From Pseudorhodobacter antarcticus (GTDB lineage: Bacteria; Pseudomonadota; Alphaproteobacteria; Rhodobacterales; Rhodobacteraceae), in assembly GCA_945860375.1 (NCBI GenBank), contig CAMAQR010000076.1, positions 1 to 15,455 of the forward strand: a stretch of 15,455 nt of DNA, read 5' to 3'. Each line of letters opens with the position of its first letter. Position 1 is the first letter of the stretch. Position numbers and translations under genes: made by a program. The notes under the pieces were generated by a model. The model was not told the DNA's origin, searched no databases, and was given only the letters and a program-made list of their open reading frames with translations. Shown here in pieces: positions 6,968-14,294 of this stretch.

Positions 6968-7055
6968 GGATGTCTTCTCCTTCTATGATGGCTTCAACAA
7001 TCATCACATTGGCACATTGCGATGCCGTCAGGAGGGGGCATCCATGCCATCAACA
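6687..7055 (-). mobile_element. Truncated IS110-family element
   Basis: This covers the transposase fragment (6687-6967) and about 88 bp of its upstream region. The downstream limit is where transposase similarity ends (about 6687). The upstream limit is the end of the 36-bp sequence (7020-7055) shared with the remnant at 14162. The leader contains small dyads such as GATG...CATC. In intact IS110 elements the non-coding end can encode a bridge RNA, but whether any of it survives here is unclear. The left part of the element and its right end are lost. Confidence 0.6.
7020..7055 (-). repeat. 36-bp inverted copy, left member (pairs with 14162-14197)
   Basis: Read on the minus strand, it matches 14162-14197 on the plus strand at 34 of 36 positions, with differences at repeat positions 11 and 20. 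It contains the last eight ubiV codons and the ubiV stop. The ubiV C-terminus was therefore probably rewritten by the inserted element. Confidence 0.85.
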
Positions 7056-7966
7056 AATGCAGGTGTGCCGGACCAATGCGCGCCAGAGGGGCCGCGCACA
7101 AAGCCGTCAGACAGCCGCCCGCCCGGCACTTGCGGGACAAGCGTTGCGGCAAGATCAGCGGCGGTGATCTGGCCCGCAATGCGCGCGGCGTAGTCCGCGC
7201 AAATGGCGGCAAAATCACCGCTTTGGGGTGACAGGCGCAGCGAGGTGACACCGGTCTCGCGCAAGACTTCAATCTGATAGGCCATGCTGGCGGTGCTTTG
7301 GCTCAGGGTTTGCACGCCGTTGACAGCCAGAAACTGCTGCCCATCCAGGGTTTCGACATCCCGGCCATCCGGGTCCAGCCCACAGACGAACTGGCAGTTG
7401 TCCTTGGCGTGGTCATGCAGGCGCGCATGATAGCAACGCCCCGAGATCGCCAATGGCAAGCGGCCATGGCCCCAAACCTCGATGGCCACGCCCAATTCAC
7501 GGCCCAGCCGGGCCAGAACGGCAATCGAGTCCAGGGGCAGCTCGGGCGGCAGGCAGACCCGCACCGCCCCGCGCAAAGCCAACCAACGCAGCGTGCCTTC
7601 GTTATAGACGTTGATCAGCGGCCCGACCCAGAACGCCTGCCCCAAGGGCAAGGACTGCAGTGCGGTCAGATCGTTAACCTCGACGGGCAGACCGATCTCG
7701 GCCAGCGCGGCGGTGGCCTTGCGTTCGCGTTTCAGCGTGACCAGCGCAAGGGTGGTCAGGGCAACCGCCTTGCCCGCCGAAACCAGATTGTCCGCAGCCT
7801 CGGCGATTTCGTCTTGCCAGTAGGGCAGGCGTTTGGAACAGACCACCTCTCCCAGAACCACGCGGGATACCGGCGCTGTGACAAGGCTTCGGTAAAAGGC
7901 GCGCACGGTGTCGGCCTGCCAGAAGAACGGGTTCGGGCCGACGGTCAGATCCATGACTGCGGGCAT
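7028..7966 (-). CDS. ubiV: UbiV, U32-family Fe-S protein for O2-independent ubiquinone synthesis
   Basis: UbiV forms a heterodimer with UbiU. Together they carry out the ubiquinone-ring hydroxylations without oxygen, using prephenate as hydroxyl donor in E. coli. The four cysteine ligands of the [4Fe-4S] cluster are visible: C43 (EVVCSKR), then C178, C191 and C195 with the C-x12-C-x3-C spacing found in E. coli UbiV. I chose ATG 7966: GGAG lies six bases upstream, and the gap to the ubiU stop is 2 bp. A GTG at 7978 would add four residues and overlap ubiU. The native C-terminus seems to end near SGAHWSGTPAF; the final VDGMDAPS is encoded by the 36-bp mobile-element sequence. All ligands are unaffected, so the protein is probably functional. 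Confidence 0.93.
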   Translation of the reverse strand: MPAVMDLTVGPNPFFWQADTVRAFYRSLVTAPVSRVVLGEVVCSKRLPYWQDEIAEAADNLVSAGKAVALTTLALVTLKRERKATAALAEIGLPVEVNDLTALQSLPLGQAFWVGPLINVYNEGTLRWLALRGAVRVCLPPELPLDSIAVLARLGRELGVAIEVWGHGRLPLAISGRCYHARLHDHAKDNCQFVCGLDPDGRDVETLDGQQFLAVNGVQTLSQSTASMAYQIEVLRETGVTSLRLSPQSGDFAAICADYAARIAGQITAADLAATLVPQVPGGRLSDGFVRGPSGAHWSGTPAFVDGMDAPS

Positions 7967-7968
7967 CG

Positions 7969-8949
7969 CTATCTCCACGTCTTGGCGTAGGCGCCGGTGG
8001 TTGCGGCCTGTCCTTCGCTTAGTTTGGCAAGTGCGGCTGCGGGCATCGGGTGGCCTGCAGCGTGAGCCTCAAGGGCGGCACGGAAGCTGCGCACCACCTC
8101 GGCCACATAGGCGCGGCTGCGTTGGCGGCCCTCGATTTTCAGCGCCGTCACACCGGCGCGCGCCAAGGCCGGGATCAATTGGGTGGCGTCAAGGCTGACC
8201 GGGTCTTCGAACACATGCCCAGTCTGGCCGCCAGAGGTGAAACAGCCCTTGCACAGAGTCGGATAAGGTGCCGGCTGGCCCTTGGCCGTGCGGTGGATGG
8301 TAAAGCCGCCAAGCCGGGCCGTGAGGCCGGCGGGTTCCTCGGTATAGTGAACATGGCTGGCAGGCGAGCACACGCCGTTCATGTTGGGCGATTTTCCGGT
8401 GGCATAGGACGATAGCGAACAGCGGCCCTCGGCCATCACGCACAGCCCGCCGAAAACGAAAACCTCGGTTTCCACGTCAATCTCGCGACTGATCGCGGCG
8501 ATTTCATCGACCGTCAGAACGCGAGGCAACACGACGCGTTTCACCCCGAAGGTTTCGGAGTAAAAGTTGATCACGTCGGGGTTGGCGGCGGCGGCCTGCA
8601 CCGACAGGTGGCGGCGCAGGCCGGTGTGGTATTCCGCCGCATGAGCCAGAAGCCCGATATCGGCAAGGATCACCGCATCGGCACCTGCCGTTTCGGCATC
8701 GGCAATCGCGCGGTGCCATAGCGGCTCGGCCCCGGCTTGGGGAAAGGTGTTGATGGCGATCAGCACTTTGCTGCCACGCGCGTGGGCGTAGGCGATACCC
8801 GCCGCCATCTCGGCGCGGTCGAAATTCAGACCGGGAAAGTTGCGGGCATTTGTTTCATCGGCAAAGCCACAATAAATCGTTTGCGCCCCGGCTTCGACGG
8901 CGGCGCGCAGAGCGGCTGGGGTGCCAGCGGGGCAAACCAGTTCCATCAT
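7969..8949 (-). CDS. ubiU: UbiU, U32-family Fe-S protein for O2-independent ubiquinone synthesis
   Basis: UbiU is the partner of UbiV in anaerobic ubiquinone hydroxylation. The 326-residue product has the peptidase-U32 fold start (MELVCPAGTPAALRAAVEAG) and TIYCGF. All four [4Fe-4S] ligands are present: C170 (GGLCVMAEGRC), C177, C194 (NGVCSPA) and C233 (TLCKGCF). Each is one residue later than in E. coli UbiU. The U32 signature region EVFVFGGLCVM...GRCSLSSY is clear. The start ATG at 8949 overlaps the ubiT stop by ATGA. The set lies in the order ubiT-U-V downstream of an FNR box, as expected for a low-oxygen pathway. Confidence 0.95.
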   Translation of the reverse strand: MMELVCPAGTPAALRAAVEAGAQTIYCGFADETNARNFPGLNFDRAEMAAGIAYAHARGSKVLIAINTFPQAGAEPLWHRAIADAETAGADAVILADIGLLAHAAEYHTGLRRHLSVQAAAANPDVINFYSETFGVKRVVLPRVLTVDEIAAISREIDVETEVFVFGGLCVMAEGRCSLSSYATGKSPNMNGVCSPASHVHYTEEPAGLTARLGGFTIHRTAKGQPAPYPTLCKGCFTSGGQTGHVFEDPVSLDATQLIPALARAGVTALKIEGRQRSRAYVAEVVRSFRAALEAHAAGHPMPAAALAKLSEGQAATTGAYAKTWR

Positions 8950-9494
8950 AGCGATGCTCCGGAGGGCTGATCCATTCGGTGCAGCGCGACCCCGCTAAAG
9001 CGTTCCGCCGAGGGCAGCAAGTGCGCCAGCAGCGGTGCCAATGGTTTGACCAGCACGCCCAATTCAACCGTCAGGTCAAGTTCGGCATCGTCGATGGCAT
9101 TGCGCAGCGCCAAGCCCGCCGCCGTATCTCCCTCAATCACCAGATCGCGAGAGAAGAACAGCGCGTCGCCATCAAGGCTGCCGTGCATCATGCCCAGAAA
9201 CGCGGCGGTCACGCCAGCGATACGGGCATCGTAGGGCGGTGGTTGGCGTCGGGAAAAGGCGATGACCTGAGGGGCCGATGTGGCGGGCTTCAACAGCAAC
9301 AAAAGCGGCAGGTCGGTCAGATCCAGCAAGAAGCGGCGCTGGGCATACTCTCCAAGCCGCTTCTGCAGGCCAGGGTGGCGGCGCATCAGTTGCCGCGCCA
9401 GCGCGGTCAAGATTAGAGTAACCGGCGCAAGCGGTAACGGCCTTGCAGCCAGCGCAAAAGCGCGCGGCAGGTGCGGCAATGTCAGGTTCGTCAT
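8946..9494 (-). CDS. ubiT: UbiT, SCP2-domain lipid-binding accessory protein for anaerobic ubiquinone synthesis
   Basis: UbiT is an SCP2-fold protein that binds polyprenyl intermediates and is needed for ubiquinone synthesis without oxygen, in place of UbiJ. The product (182 residues) begins with a helical arm containing RLGEYAQRRFLLDLTDLPL. Its SCP2 core includes the highly typical DGDALFFSRDLVIEGDT at 108-124 and LRNAIDDAELDL. I prefer ATG 9494: GAGGA lies a few bases upstream, and the predicted transcript start at 9515 leaves a 20-base leader. ATG 9509 in the same frame would leave almost no leader. It is the first gene of ubiTUV. Confidence 0.92.
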   Translation of the reverse strand: MTNLTLPHLPRAFALAARPLPLAPVTLILTALARQLMRRHPGLQKRLGEYAQRRFLLDLTDLPLLLLLKPATSAPQVIAFSRRQPPPYDARIAGVTAAFLGMMHGSLDGDALFFSRDLVIEGDTAAGLALRNAIDDAELDLTVELGVLVKPLAPLLAHLLPSAERFSGVALHRMDQPSGASL

Positions 9495-9521
9495 CTTGTC
9501 CTCGGCCAAGGCTGTCCGTTC

Positions 9522-9527
9522 ACTTTA
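9522..9527 (-). promoter_or_regulatory. Predicted -10 box for ubiTUV
   Basis: TAAAGT on the minus strand (9527-9522) lies at -12 to -7 if the FNR site centred at 9556.5 activates from -41.5, giving a start near 9515. Confidence 0.5.
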
Positions 9528-9546
9528 GGGGAACGTTAGCGGATTT

Positions 9547-9566
9547 GACTTGATCTTAATCAAGTC
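9547..9566. promoter_or_regulatory. Perfect FNR-type operator between ubiTUV and ubiDX-ric-nnrS
   Basis: GACTTGAT at 9547-9554 and ATCAAGTC at 9559-9566 form an exact 8-bp dyad with a 4-bp spacer. It contains the full FNR consensus TTGAT-N4-ATCAA. It is the only such site I found in the window. It lies midway between the two divergent operons, with well-placed -10 boxes on both sides. FnrL is the likely activator, coupling both operons to low oxygen. Confidence 0.88.
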
Positions 9567-9585
9567 ACTTCGAGTTAAGGGCTGC

Positions 9586-9591
9586 TAAAGG
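9586..9591 (+). promoter_or_regulatory. Predicted -10 box for ubiDX-ric-nnrS
   Basis: TAAAGG at 9586-9591 lies at -12 to -7 for a start near 9598, which is 41.5 bp from the FNR site centre. The leader to the ubiD ATG would be 19 bases. Confidence 0.5.
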
Positions 9592-9616
9592 TCGTTTTGC
9601 TTCAACTGCTGTGCCG

Positions 9617-11125
9617 ATGGAGGCCGCGATCCGTTCCTTGCCCGTCTTTGCCGATTTGCGCGCCTTTCTGGGCTGGGTTGAAATGCAAGGCGACCTTCTG
9701 CGAATTTCCGAACCGGTTGGGCTGTGTCACGAGATGACGGCCGTTCAAGTGGCCACCTTGCGCAAGGCGGGTCCGGTGCTGCGGTTTGATACGGCGATTC
9801 ACAAAGACGGGGCGCGGGCGGGGATGCCGGTCATAGCGAACTTGTTTGGCACCCAAGCAAGGGTGGCCGCCGGACTGGGGCTGACTCGCGATCAGATTGC
9901 GGATTTCGGCGAATTTCTGGCCTCGTTGCGCAACCCTGCGCCGGTTGAGGGCATACGTGACGCCTGGTCGCGCTGGCCGATGCTGCGGGCGGCACTGCTG
10001 ACCCGGCCGCACACGCTGCGGCGTGCTTCTGTGCAGCAGGTAATGGCAGCACCCGATCTGTTGAGTCTGCCGGTGCAGACACCATGGCCGGGCGATGCCG
10101 GGCCACTGATCACCTGGCCCGTGGTCGTAACACGGCCCCATGGCAGCGAGGCCGCACAGGTGGCGCACTATAACTTGGGGGTGTATCGGGCGCAGGTACT
10201 GGGGCCAGATCGGCTGATCTTGCGCTGGCTGGCGCACCGGGGCGGGGCCGCTCATGCCCGCACATGGGCGCGGGCGGGCCAGCCAATGCCGGTTGCAATC
10301 GCACTGGGGGCCGATCCGGCAACCTTGCTTGCGGCGGCGCTGCCATTGCCCGAAGCAGTATCGGAGATCGCATTCTCAGGCGTATTGCGCGGGGCGCGGG
10401 CGGAACTGGTGCCGGCCCGCACTGTGCCTTTGCTGGTGCCCGCTAATGCCGAGATCATGCTGGAAGGCTGGGTTCACCCCGACGAGCTCGCTCCGGAAGG
10501 GCCGTTTGGCGACCATACCGGCTATTATAACTCGGTCGAATCCTTCCCTGTTATGCGGATCACCGCCATCACTCATCGTCGCGATCCCCTCTATCTTACC
10601 ACCACCACCGGACGCCCGCCCGACGAGCCTTCGGTGATCGGCGAGGTGTTCAACGATCTCGCCCTGCCACTGATCCGCGCGCAAATCCCCGAGGTCCACG
10701 ATCTGTGGCTGCCGCCCGCAGCTTGTTCCTATCGCATCGCGGTGGTCAGCATCGACAAGCGCTATCCGGGGCAGGCGCGACGGGTGATGCTGGCGCTGTG
10801 GGGGATGCTGGCGCAATTCAGCTACACCAAGATGGTGATCGTGGTCGATGCCGACATTGATGCGCGCAACTGGGACGATATTGCCTGGGCGCTGGCTACA
10901 AGGATGGACCCGGCCCGCGATGTCATGGTGCTGGACAGCACCCCGATGGATTATCTGGATTTCGCCAGCCCACGCCAGGGGTTGGCGGGCAAGATCGGTA
11001 TCGATGCCACCACCAAGATCGGTGCGGAAACCACGCGCGATTGGGGCGAGGTCATGGCACTGGACCCAAATGACGAGGCCTTTGCCGCCGATCTTTTGGC
11101 GCGACACCTGCCGGGTGCTCGATGA
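9617..11125 (+). CDS. ubiD: UbiD, prenyl-FMN-dependent 3-polyprenyl-4-hydroxybenzoate decarboxylase
   Basis: UbiD removes the carboxylate of the polyprenylated hydroxybenzoate precursor of ubiquinone, using prenylated FMN made by UbiX. The 502-residue product matches the E. coli enzyme in length and in long conserved blocks: NLGVYRAQVLG (186-196), LRWLAHRGG, ALGADPAT, AEIMLEGW, APEGPFGDHTGYYNSVESFP (292-311), TGRPPDEPSVIG, SYTKMVIVVD, and near the end TRMDPARDVMVL with PMDYLDFASP. These point to true UbiD rather than a general aromatic-acid decarboxylase. ATG 9617 is chosen; GTG 9611 is in frame and possible, and neither has a strong ribosome-binding site. It overlaps ubiX by 4 bp (ATGA). The FNR-site position suggests a copy dedicated to low oxygen. 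Confidence 0.93.
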   Translation: MEAAIRSLPVFADLRAFLGWVEMQGDLLRISEPVGLCHEMTAVQVATLRKAGPVLRFDTAIHKDGARAGMPVIANLFGTQARVAAGLGLTRDQIADFGEFLASLRNPAPVEGIRDAWSRWPMLRAALLTRPHTLRRASVQQVMAAPDLLSLPVQTPWPGDAGPLITWPVVVTRPHGSEAAQVAHYNLGVYRAQVLGPDRLILRWLAHRGGAAHARTWARAGQPMPVAIALGADPATLLAAALPLPEAVSEIAFSGVLRGARAELVPARTVPLLVPANAEIMLEGWVHPDELAPEGPFGDHTGYYNSVESFPVMRITAITHRRDPLYLTTTTGRPPDEPSVIGEVFNDLALPLIRAQIPEVHDLWLPPAACSYRIAVVSIDKRYPGQARRVMLALWGMLAQFSYTKMVIVVDADIDARNWDDIAWALATRMDPARDVMVLDSTPMDYLDFASPRQGLAGKIGIDATTKIGAETTRDWGEVMALDPNDEAFAADLLARHLPGAR

Positions 11126-11697
11126 GCGCGCGGGTGATCCTTGGGGTTTCCGGCGCGTCGGGTGCCATATTGGCGCTGGAATGTGCGCGGGTACTGGCGC
11201 GCATTGGCGTCGAAATTGATCTCACGCTTTCGCCGATGGCAAAGCGTACTCTGGCGCTGGAAATCGGGCCGGGCGCGCATGCAGAGCTTGCAGCTTTGGT
11301 AAGCCTTGTGCATCCGATCCGCGATCTGGGGGCCAGCATCGCCTCGGGGTCCTACCCGGTCGCCGGCATGATCGTGGCGCCGTGCTCGATGCGCAGTCTG
11401 GCCGCGATCGCCCATGGGCTGGATGACAATCTGCTGATCCGCGCCGCAGGTGTGCAACTGAAAGAGCGTCGCCCGCTGATCCTGCTGGCCCGCGAGGCGC
11501 CGCTGACACTGGCGCATCTGCGCAACATGACGGCGGTAACCGAAATGGGCGGCATCATCCTGCCGCCGGTGCCCGCGTTTTATCTGCGCCCGCAAACCAC
11601 GATTGAAATCGCCCAACAGATCGCCGCCCGCGCAGTCGATCTGTTGCGCCTTGCCCCGCCGCAGGCAGCCGCCTGGGGCGCTTTGACTAGAGACTGA
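11122..11697 (+). CDS. ubiX: UbiX, flavin prenyltransferase
   Basis: UbiX joins a dimethylallyl group to reduced FMN to make the prenyl-FMN cofactor of UbiD. The 191-residue protein shows the FMN-binding N-terminus GVSGASGA (8-15), SGSYPVAGMIVAPCSMRS (75-92), DDNLLIRAAGVQLKERRPLI and LAREAPLTLAHLRNM, followed by PPVPAFYLRP, all family blocks in order. The ATG overlaps the ubiD stop (ATGA), so the two are translationally coupled. The next gene begins 1 bp after its stop. Its pairing with ubiD directly behind an FNR box suggests joint low-oxygen induction of enzyme and cofactor supply. Confidence 0.95.
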   Translation: MSARVILGVSGASGAILALECARVLARIGVEIDLTLSPMAKRTLALEIGPGAHAELAALVSLVHPIRDLGASIASGSYPVAGMIVAPCSMRSLAAIAHGLDDNLLIRAAGVQLKERRPLILLAREAPLTLAHLRNMTAVTEMGGIILPPVPAFYLRPQTTIEIAQQIAARAVDLLRLAPPQAAAWGALTRD

Positions 11698-11698
11698 A

Positions 11699-12364
11699 AT
11701 GACCCAATTATCCCCCGACATGACGGTTAGCGCCATCGCGGCCGACCTGCCCGGCGCCGCAGAAATGTTCCGCACCAAGGGCATCAAATTTTGCTGCGGC
11801 GGCAACATTGCGCTGTCCGAGGCCGCGACCAAAGTCGGCGTGCTGCCAGATGCTTTGATTGCCGATCTGCAAGCTCTCGCTGATGCGGCTGGTCGCGATG
11901 CTCCCGAAGCCACTCCGGCGCTCATCGACCATATCCTCAGCCGCTACCACGAAACCCACCGGGCCGAACTGGAGTGGCTTATCCCGCTGGCCCAAAAAGT
12001 TGAGCGCGTGCACGGTGACCATGAAGAGGCACCGCTCGGCCTGACCGGGGCCTTGATTGCGCTGCGCGACGATCTGGACGCTCATATGGCCAAGGAAGAG
12101 GCGGTACTGTTTCCCTTGATGCGGCAAGGCGGCAATCCGATAATCGTGCATCCCATCGCGCAGATGCGCCATGAACATGACCACACCGCAAGGCTGCTGG
12201 CCGGGCTGGACCATGTGACGCATGGGTTGGCGTTGCCCGAGGGCGCCTGCGGGTCGTGGACGGCACTTTACATCGGGGTGCGCAAACTCGCCGACGATCT
12301 CGTGACCCATCTGCACTTGGAAAACAACGTCCTCTTTGCGCGGTTCGAACCGGCGAACGTTTGA
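11699..12364 (+). CDS. ric: RIC/YtfE/ScdA-type di-iron protein for repair of iron-sulfur clusters
   Basis: This family (YtfE, ScdA, DnrN) protects and repairs Fe-S clusters damaged by NO or oxidants. The 221-residue product has an N-terminal DUF542/ScdA_N domain with KGIKFCCGGN (C32-C33) and a hemerythrin-like four-helix domain. All di-iron ligands are present: H84, H105, H129, E133, H160, H204 and E208. These are the same numbers as in E. coli YtfE, so the protein should be active. It begins 1 bp after ubiX and is followed 5 bp later by nnrS. Placing a cluster-repair protein in an operon facing ubiUV, which need [4Fe-4S] clusters, is a striking context. Confidence 0.93.
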   Translation: MTQLSPDMTVSAIAADLPGAAEMFRTKGIKFCCGGNIALSEAATKVGVLPDALIADLQALADAAGRDAPEATPALIDHILSRYHETHRAELEWLIPLAQKVERVHGDHEEAPLGLTGALIALRDDLDAHMAKEEAVLFPLMRQGGNPIIVHPIAQMRHEHDHTARLLAGLDHVTHGLALPEGACGSWTALYIGVRKLADDLVTHLHLENNVLFARFEPANV

Positions 12365-12369
12365 CGGAA

Positions 12370-13566
12370 ATGCTGCGGTCAAGCCATCCGCTGTGGCAAG
12401 CGGCGCATCGGCCGCTGTTCTTTTGCGCTGGGCTTTGCGCGGCTCTGGCGCCAGCGGTCTGGCTATGGCCGGGCGGGTTTGGCACTGATCCGGTGCGCTG
12501 GCACCTGCATGAGTTGTTGTTTGGAATGGGTGGCGCGGCGGTTGGCGGGTATCTGCTGACTGCCCTGCCAAGCTGGACTGGCGCGGGCCCGGTTTCGCCG
12601 CAAAACGTGCGGGCGCTGACCCTGCTTTGGGTCTTGGCGCGGCTTGCGCCGCTTTGGGCAAAGATCTTGCCGTTTGAGCTGCTTCTGCCCCTCGCTTTGG
12701 GGTATTTCGGGCTACTGGCCATGGTTTTGGCACGCCAACTGATCGCGGTGCGGGCTTGGTCCCGGCTGTGGTCTGTTGCGGCAATTGTCGGATTGGTGTT
12801 GGGGGATGCGGTCTTTCTTGCCGATTTGCGCGGGCTGCATGATGCATCAGCCGCCTCTGCGGCGATGGTTCTGCTGTTCGCATCTCTTATCACCGTCATT
12901 GGCGGTCGCGCCGTTCCCGCCTTCACCCGCAGCTGGCTGCAAGGCTTTGCGCCTCTGCGGCATGTGCACGATCAGCAGACACCTTCAACTCTGGCGATTG
13001 CCGGGACGGTGCTGGGCGGCGGCCTGGCCCTGAGTGGGCAAGATGCCGCGGCGGGCCTCTTCCTTCTGCTGGCGGGCGTTCGGTTGGCGGGTTGGCAGAC
13101 CCTGCGCGCGCGGCACTATCCGGCGCTGTTTATGTTGCATTTGGCATGGGTCTGGGTGCCCACCGGGCTAATCTTGCTGGGGGTCGCGATGCTGCGCCCT
13201 GACGTGCTGCCACAAAGCGCGGCCTTGCACGCCCTGACGATGGGGGCGATGGGCGCAATGATTCTGGCGATTGCGGCACGGGCGGCGATGGCGCGCCTTG
13301 ACGACAAGCTAATTGCAGGGCGCGGTCTTGCCGTTGCGTTTGCACCGGTTTGGTCGGCAGCCCTGCTGCGCGTGGCGTCACCGTTCATTCCGTGGGGCTG
13401 GCCCGATCCAGTCACGGCGTCTGCTACAATGTGGATGCTGGGTTGGGCGATCTTTCTTTGGGCCTATCGCCCGGCCCTGCAAGGCGCTCTACCATGGCCA
13501 ATCCTCAGCGCGCGGCGGCGCGACACGAAAGTGCGGCCCGCGCCAGTCGTCTCCGCCCGGCCTTAG
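12370..13566 (+). CDS. nnrS: NnrS family membrane protein, intact second copy
   Basis: The 398-residue polytopic protein has the full NnrS motif set in one frame: WHLHELLFG (44-52), LTALPSWTG (63-71), IGGRAVPAFTRSWL (177-190) and HALTMGAMG (287-295). About twelve hydrophobic helices run through it. It is clearly diverged from the split nnrS at 186-1372 (for example HELLFGMGG against HEMLFGYTS), so it is a paralogue and not a recent duplicate. ATG 12370 lies 5 bp after the ric stop; TTG 12361 in the same frame, overlapping that stop, is an alternative. As the only unbroken NnrS here, it may carry the NO-tolerance role. The 3' end abuts phage debris, but the length is normal and no truncation is evident. 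Confidence 0.9.
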   Translation: MLRSSHPLWQAAHRPLFFCAGLCAALAPAVWLWPGGFGTDPVRWHLHELLFGMGGAAVGGYLLTALPSWTGAGPVSPQNVRALTLLWVLARLAPLWAKILPFELLLPLALGYFGLLAMVLARQLIAVRAWSRLWSVAAIVGLVLGDAVFLADLRGLHDASAASAAMVLLFASLITVIGGRAVPAFTRSWLQGFAPLRHVHDQQTPSTLAIAGTVLGGGLALSGQDAAAGLFLLLAGVRLAGWQTLRARHYPALFMLHLAWVWVPTGLILLGVAMLRPDVLPQSAALHALTMGAMGAMILAIAARAAMARLDDKLIAGRGLAVAFAPVWSAALLRVASPFIPWGWPDPVTASATMWMLGWAIFLWAYRPALQGALPWPILSARRRDTKVRPAPVVSARP

Positions 13567-13934
13567 CCCGCTACTAGCAGCACCGCCATCAACGGCCTCG
13601 GCGCATGGTGGATGACATAGCCGATCCAGTTGTTGCCAGCCTCGGTCGCGCCGACTTGCGCTGCCTTCATGAACGAGATGCGCTGGGCCGGATGGCGTGG
13701 CGACAGAGCGTCCGTTATTTCGCGCAGATAGGGCGTTCGAGCCATGCGATAGCGCCCGGGTTCGGCGCTGGCACGCGACGACAGCGGACGATGCTGGTCC
13801 GCCCATTCCGAAACAGTCAGATCGGGGTCGGGCCGCTTCCCCCGGCGCCAAGAGCGCAAGATATCCTCGGCCCCGTCAGACCCGAGGTCGAGAGCGGCGG
13901 TCAGGTCATCTCGATCCGAGGCTGACCCTGACAT
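13563..13934 (-). pseudogene. Phage terminase large subunit (GpA-like), N-terminal fragment
   Basis: The frame resembles the start of lambda GpA-type terminases: LTVSEWADQHRPLSSRASAEPGRYRMARTPYLREI, then a SPRHPAQRISFMKAAQVGATEAGNNWIGYVIHHAP segment with the Walker-A-like AAQVGATE. After MAV the family sequence is lost and a stop follows, at the boundary with nnrS. Only about 120 residues remain of a protein usually near 600, so the ATPase is incomplete and there is no nuclease domain. I use the ATG at 13934; one at 13964 overlaps the preceding gene further. Confidence 0.75.
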
Positions 13935-14156
13935 CAGCGAGGGCGTCGAGGTGCTGTTTGGCATGGGCTTCCAACACCCTTTGCAGGATCACGGCCTCGA
14001 TGATCACCGGCGTTCTGGTTTGCTTCTCCACTCCCAAGGCCACTTCCGCCGCCATCAGCGCTGCCACTCTGTTGGGCCAAGTGACCCAAGTATCGCGTTC
14101 CTGTCGGGCCAACCGGAACACCAGCGCCTCCGCTCGGGCCCGGTCGACCAGCGTGC
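13906..14156 (-). pseudogene. Phage gene preceding the terminase large subunit (terminase small-subunit position), C-terminal fragment
   Basis: The frame reads RTLVDRARAEALVFRLARQE, then DTWVTWPNRVAALMAAEVAL, and ends IEAVILQRVLEAHAKQHLDALADVRVSLGSR. It resembles the short gene that precedes GpA-type terminases in Rhodobacterales prophages, and it overlaps the terminase start, as in such operons. Its N-terminus (DNA-binding part) is cut off at about 14156 by the IS6-type end. Identification is by wording and position only. Confidence 0.5.
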
Positions 14157-14294
14157 GGCTCTGTTGATGGCGTGGATGCCTCCTCCTGACGGCATCGGAT
14201 GACAAAACGCAGCCCATTCCGTTACGTCAAAACGTCTCCGGAGATCATCCGCCTGACGGTGATGATGCTTGTTCGGTTGCCGATTTCGCTGCGT
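14157..14294 (+). mobile_element. IS6-family element, 5' end fragment
   Basis: GGCTCTGTTG at 14157-14166 matches the usual start of IS6-family terminal inverted repeats. The leader then runs to the transposase ATG at 14199. The element breaks off inside the transposase at about 14294, and no matching right-hand inverted repeat is seen before 14376. Confidence 0.6.
14162..14197 (+). repeat. 36-bp inverted copy, right member (pairs with 7020-7055)
   Basis: 34 of 36 bases are identical to the reverse complement of 7020-7055. Here it forms the leader between the IS6-type terminal bases and the IS6 transposase start. Confidence 0.85.

Noticed and set aside
6968..7019. Bridge RNA of the IS110 element
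   Set aside because: Only about 90 bases of leader remain and part of that is shared with an IS6 end. Small dyads are present, but nothing that supports a complete bridge RNA structure.
11708..12926. Long minus-strand frames opposite ric and nnrS
   Set aside because: They lie opposite genes with complete metal-ligand sets and family motifs, and their products are Pro/Arg/Ala-rich low-complexity sequence.
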